Positions 63,118 through 64,000 of a DNA stretch of 64,000 nucleotides are shown piece after piece. Positions within the stretch are counted from its first letter, which is position 1, and every line of letters begins with the position of its first letter. The stretch is from Amylostereum areolatum (Eukaryota > Basidiomycota > Agaricomycetes > Russulales > Stereaceae). The DNA is taken from positions 1 through 64,000 of the forward strand of contig SAXG01000001.1 in the NCBI GenBank assembly GCA_012932865.1, read 5' to 3'. Under the pieces are notes generated by a model. The model saw nothing but the letters and a program-made list of their open reading frames with translations, did not search any database and was not told the DNA's origin. A program made the position numbers and the translations under genes.

Positions 63118-64000
63118 CGATGATATGTGAGTGCAAAAGGCTCTTGACGGACGCGGACAGAACGAAGGCCTACTAATCTGATTAACACGAACGAACCCCG
63201 CCGTCCAAAGATCAGGCGAGTCTATCAGAGTAAGTTGAGAGGAGAAACTCACCAGAGCGGGGACGTCGAGACCACCGACAGGGCTCTCCACGCAGGCAGC
63301 GTTATCGAAATTTGATCGGAGGAAAGAGAACTCGAATCGACGCATAGCGGTGACTCTGCCCACCTTTATAACATCGGGAGAAATCTCCGCTTAGGCCCTC
63401 CCCATGAAACCCGCGCTGATGCCAATGAGGCTGTCACGTCACTCCCATAGTCGGGATAGGTTTGGTATCAGAGTTGCACAGGGGTACGGAATGATGCATG
63501 ATGCAGATGGTCTGAGATCTTGGTAGGATCGAAGGACCCTGGACCCCGCACTGATTTTGCACGGTGGACAGTCTCACGACCCTCTCCGTCCGCTTCCGAC
63601 TTTTGGGTGCACCGGGAGAGGGAGTGTGCCCCCGCCAAGCTCAATAGAATGACTCCGACTGAGAGTGGTGAAGGAAAGAATATAGTTGAACAGTTAAATA
63701 GAGTGTGTATAGCTCACGGAGAAAGAGGGCGAGAATCACCTGCTTAGCACTTACTACTTAGGCTCTAGTGGCCGTGGGTCTGGATCTGCCTGCATGTGTG
63801 CCCTCATTCAAGGTTCTATGTAAACTTCTATGGACCCTCCTTACGGGGCACGAATGATAAAGTCGCCATCTACCATCATCCATATCTCTAAACAGGGTTC
63901 CCGACGGTCCCCAGGGCCCCAGACCGTTGTTTTTACGTGTTCATGAACGAATTCCGAGACTAGTTTCTCGGCCTTGTGTGCGCGATCGGGGCTTGTAGCT
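63118..64000. other. Upstream region of the hydrolase and right window end
   Basis: TATAAAG on the minus strand (63364-63370) sits just upstream of an alternative first exon of the hydrolase at about 63345, and suggests that transcription starts there. From 63400 to the window end no gene is recognised. Confidence 0.45.

Overview
The window is the end of a chromosome (or of a contig that stops in a telomere) from a white-rot basidiomycete, most likely an agaricomycete. The evidence is CCCTAA telomeric tracts on the left, dense genes with many 48-70 nt introns, and a gene set typical of these fungi: a class II manganese peroxidase, group III hybrid histidine kinase, Rsp5-type ubiquitin ligase, cyclopropane-fatty-acid-type synthase, P450s and an HMG-box factor. 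Gene models were built by hand from splice signals with reading-phase checks, so exon limits are inferences unless stated otherwise.

Bases 1-8861 are a telomere-associated array. Two complete, head-to-tail 4.4 kb Penelope-like retroelements, preceded by the last 30 bases of a third, lie with their 5' ends toward the telomere. Each is capped by CCCTAA repeats and carries more CCCTAA tracts and stem-loops in its 3' part. This matches the endonuclease-deficient Athena/Coprina class. The array joins ordinary sequence at about 8862, inside a proline-rich protein gene whose 3' end is missing, so a broken chromosome was apparently healed there. Copies differ mainly by one-base indels, which points to poor consensus quality at the contig end.

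From 10.8 to 31.0 kb come a single-pass membrane protein (10857-12558), a CFA-type methyltransferase (17540-19549), the Nik1/Os-1-like kinase with seven HAMP repeats (23289-28667) and, on the minus strand, a short manganese peroxidase (29464-31020). Between them are long stretches with no convincing gene.

Bases 31-47 kb are a gene graveyard. They hold a GGTGAC-type minisatellite, an inverted, broken copy of a P450, an RPB9 relic with lost zinc ligands and a stop codon, a uS11 fragment beside a gapped nitronate monooxygenase relic, a second minisatellite, and a 992-bp hAT element with perfect 8-bp target duplication that interrupts a still-open host reading frame.

Bases 47.9-63.1 kb are ordinary again: a MYND zinc-finger gene (minus) divergent from the Rsp5-like HECT ligase (plus), an HMG-box factor, the better P450 copy (one apparent frameshift), a 71-residue SMP-like protein and an alpha/beta hydrolase (minus). 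No pathway or cluster links the genes; the kinase (osmotic/HOG signalling) and the peroxidase (lignin attack) are the best defined functionally.
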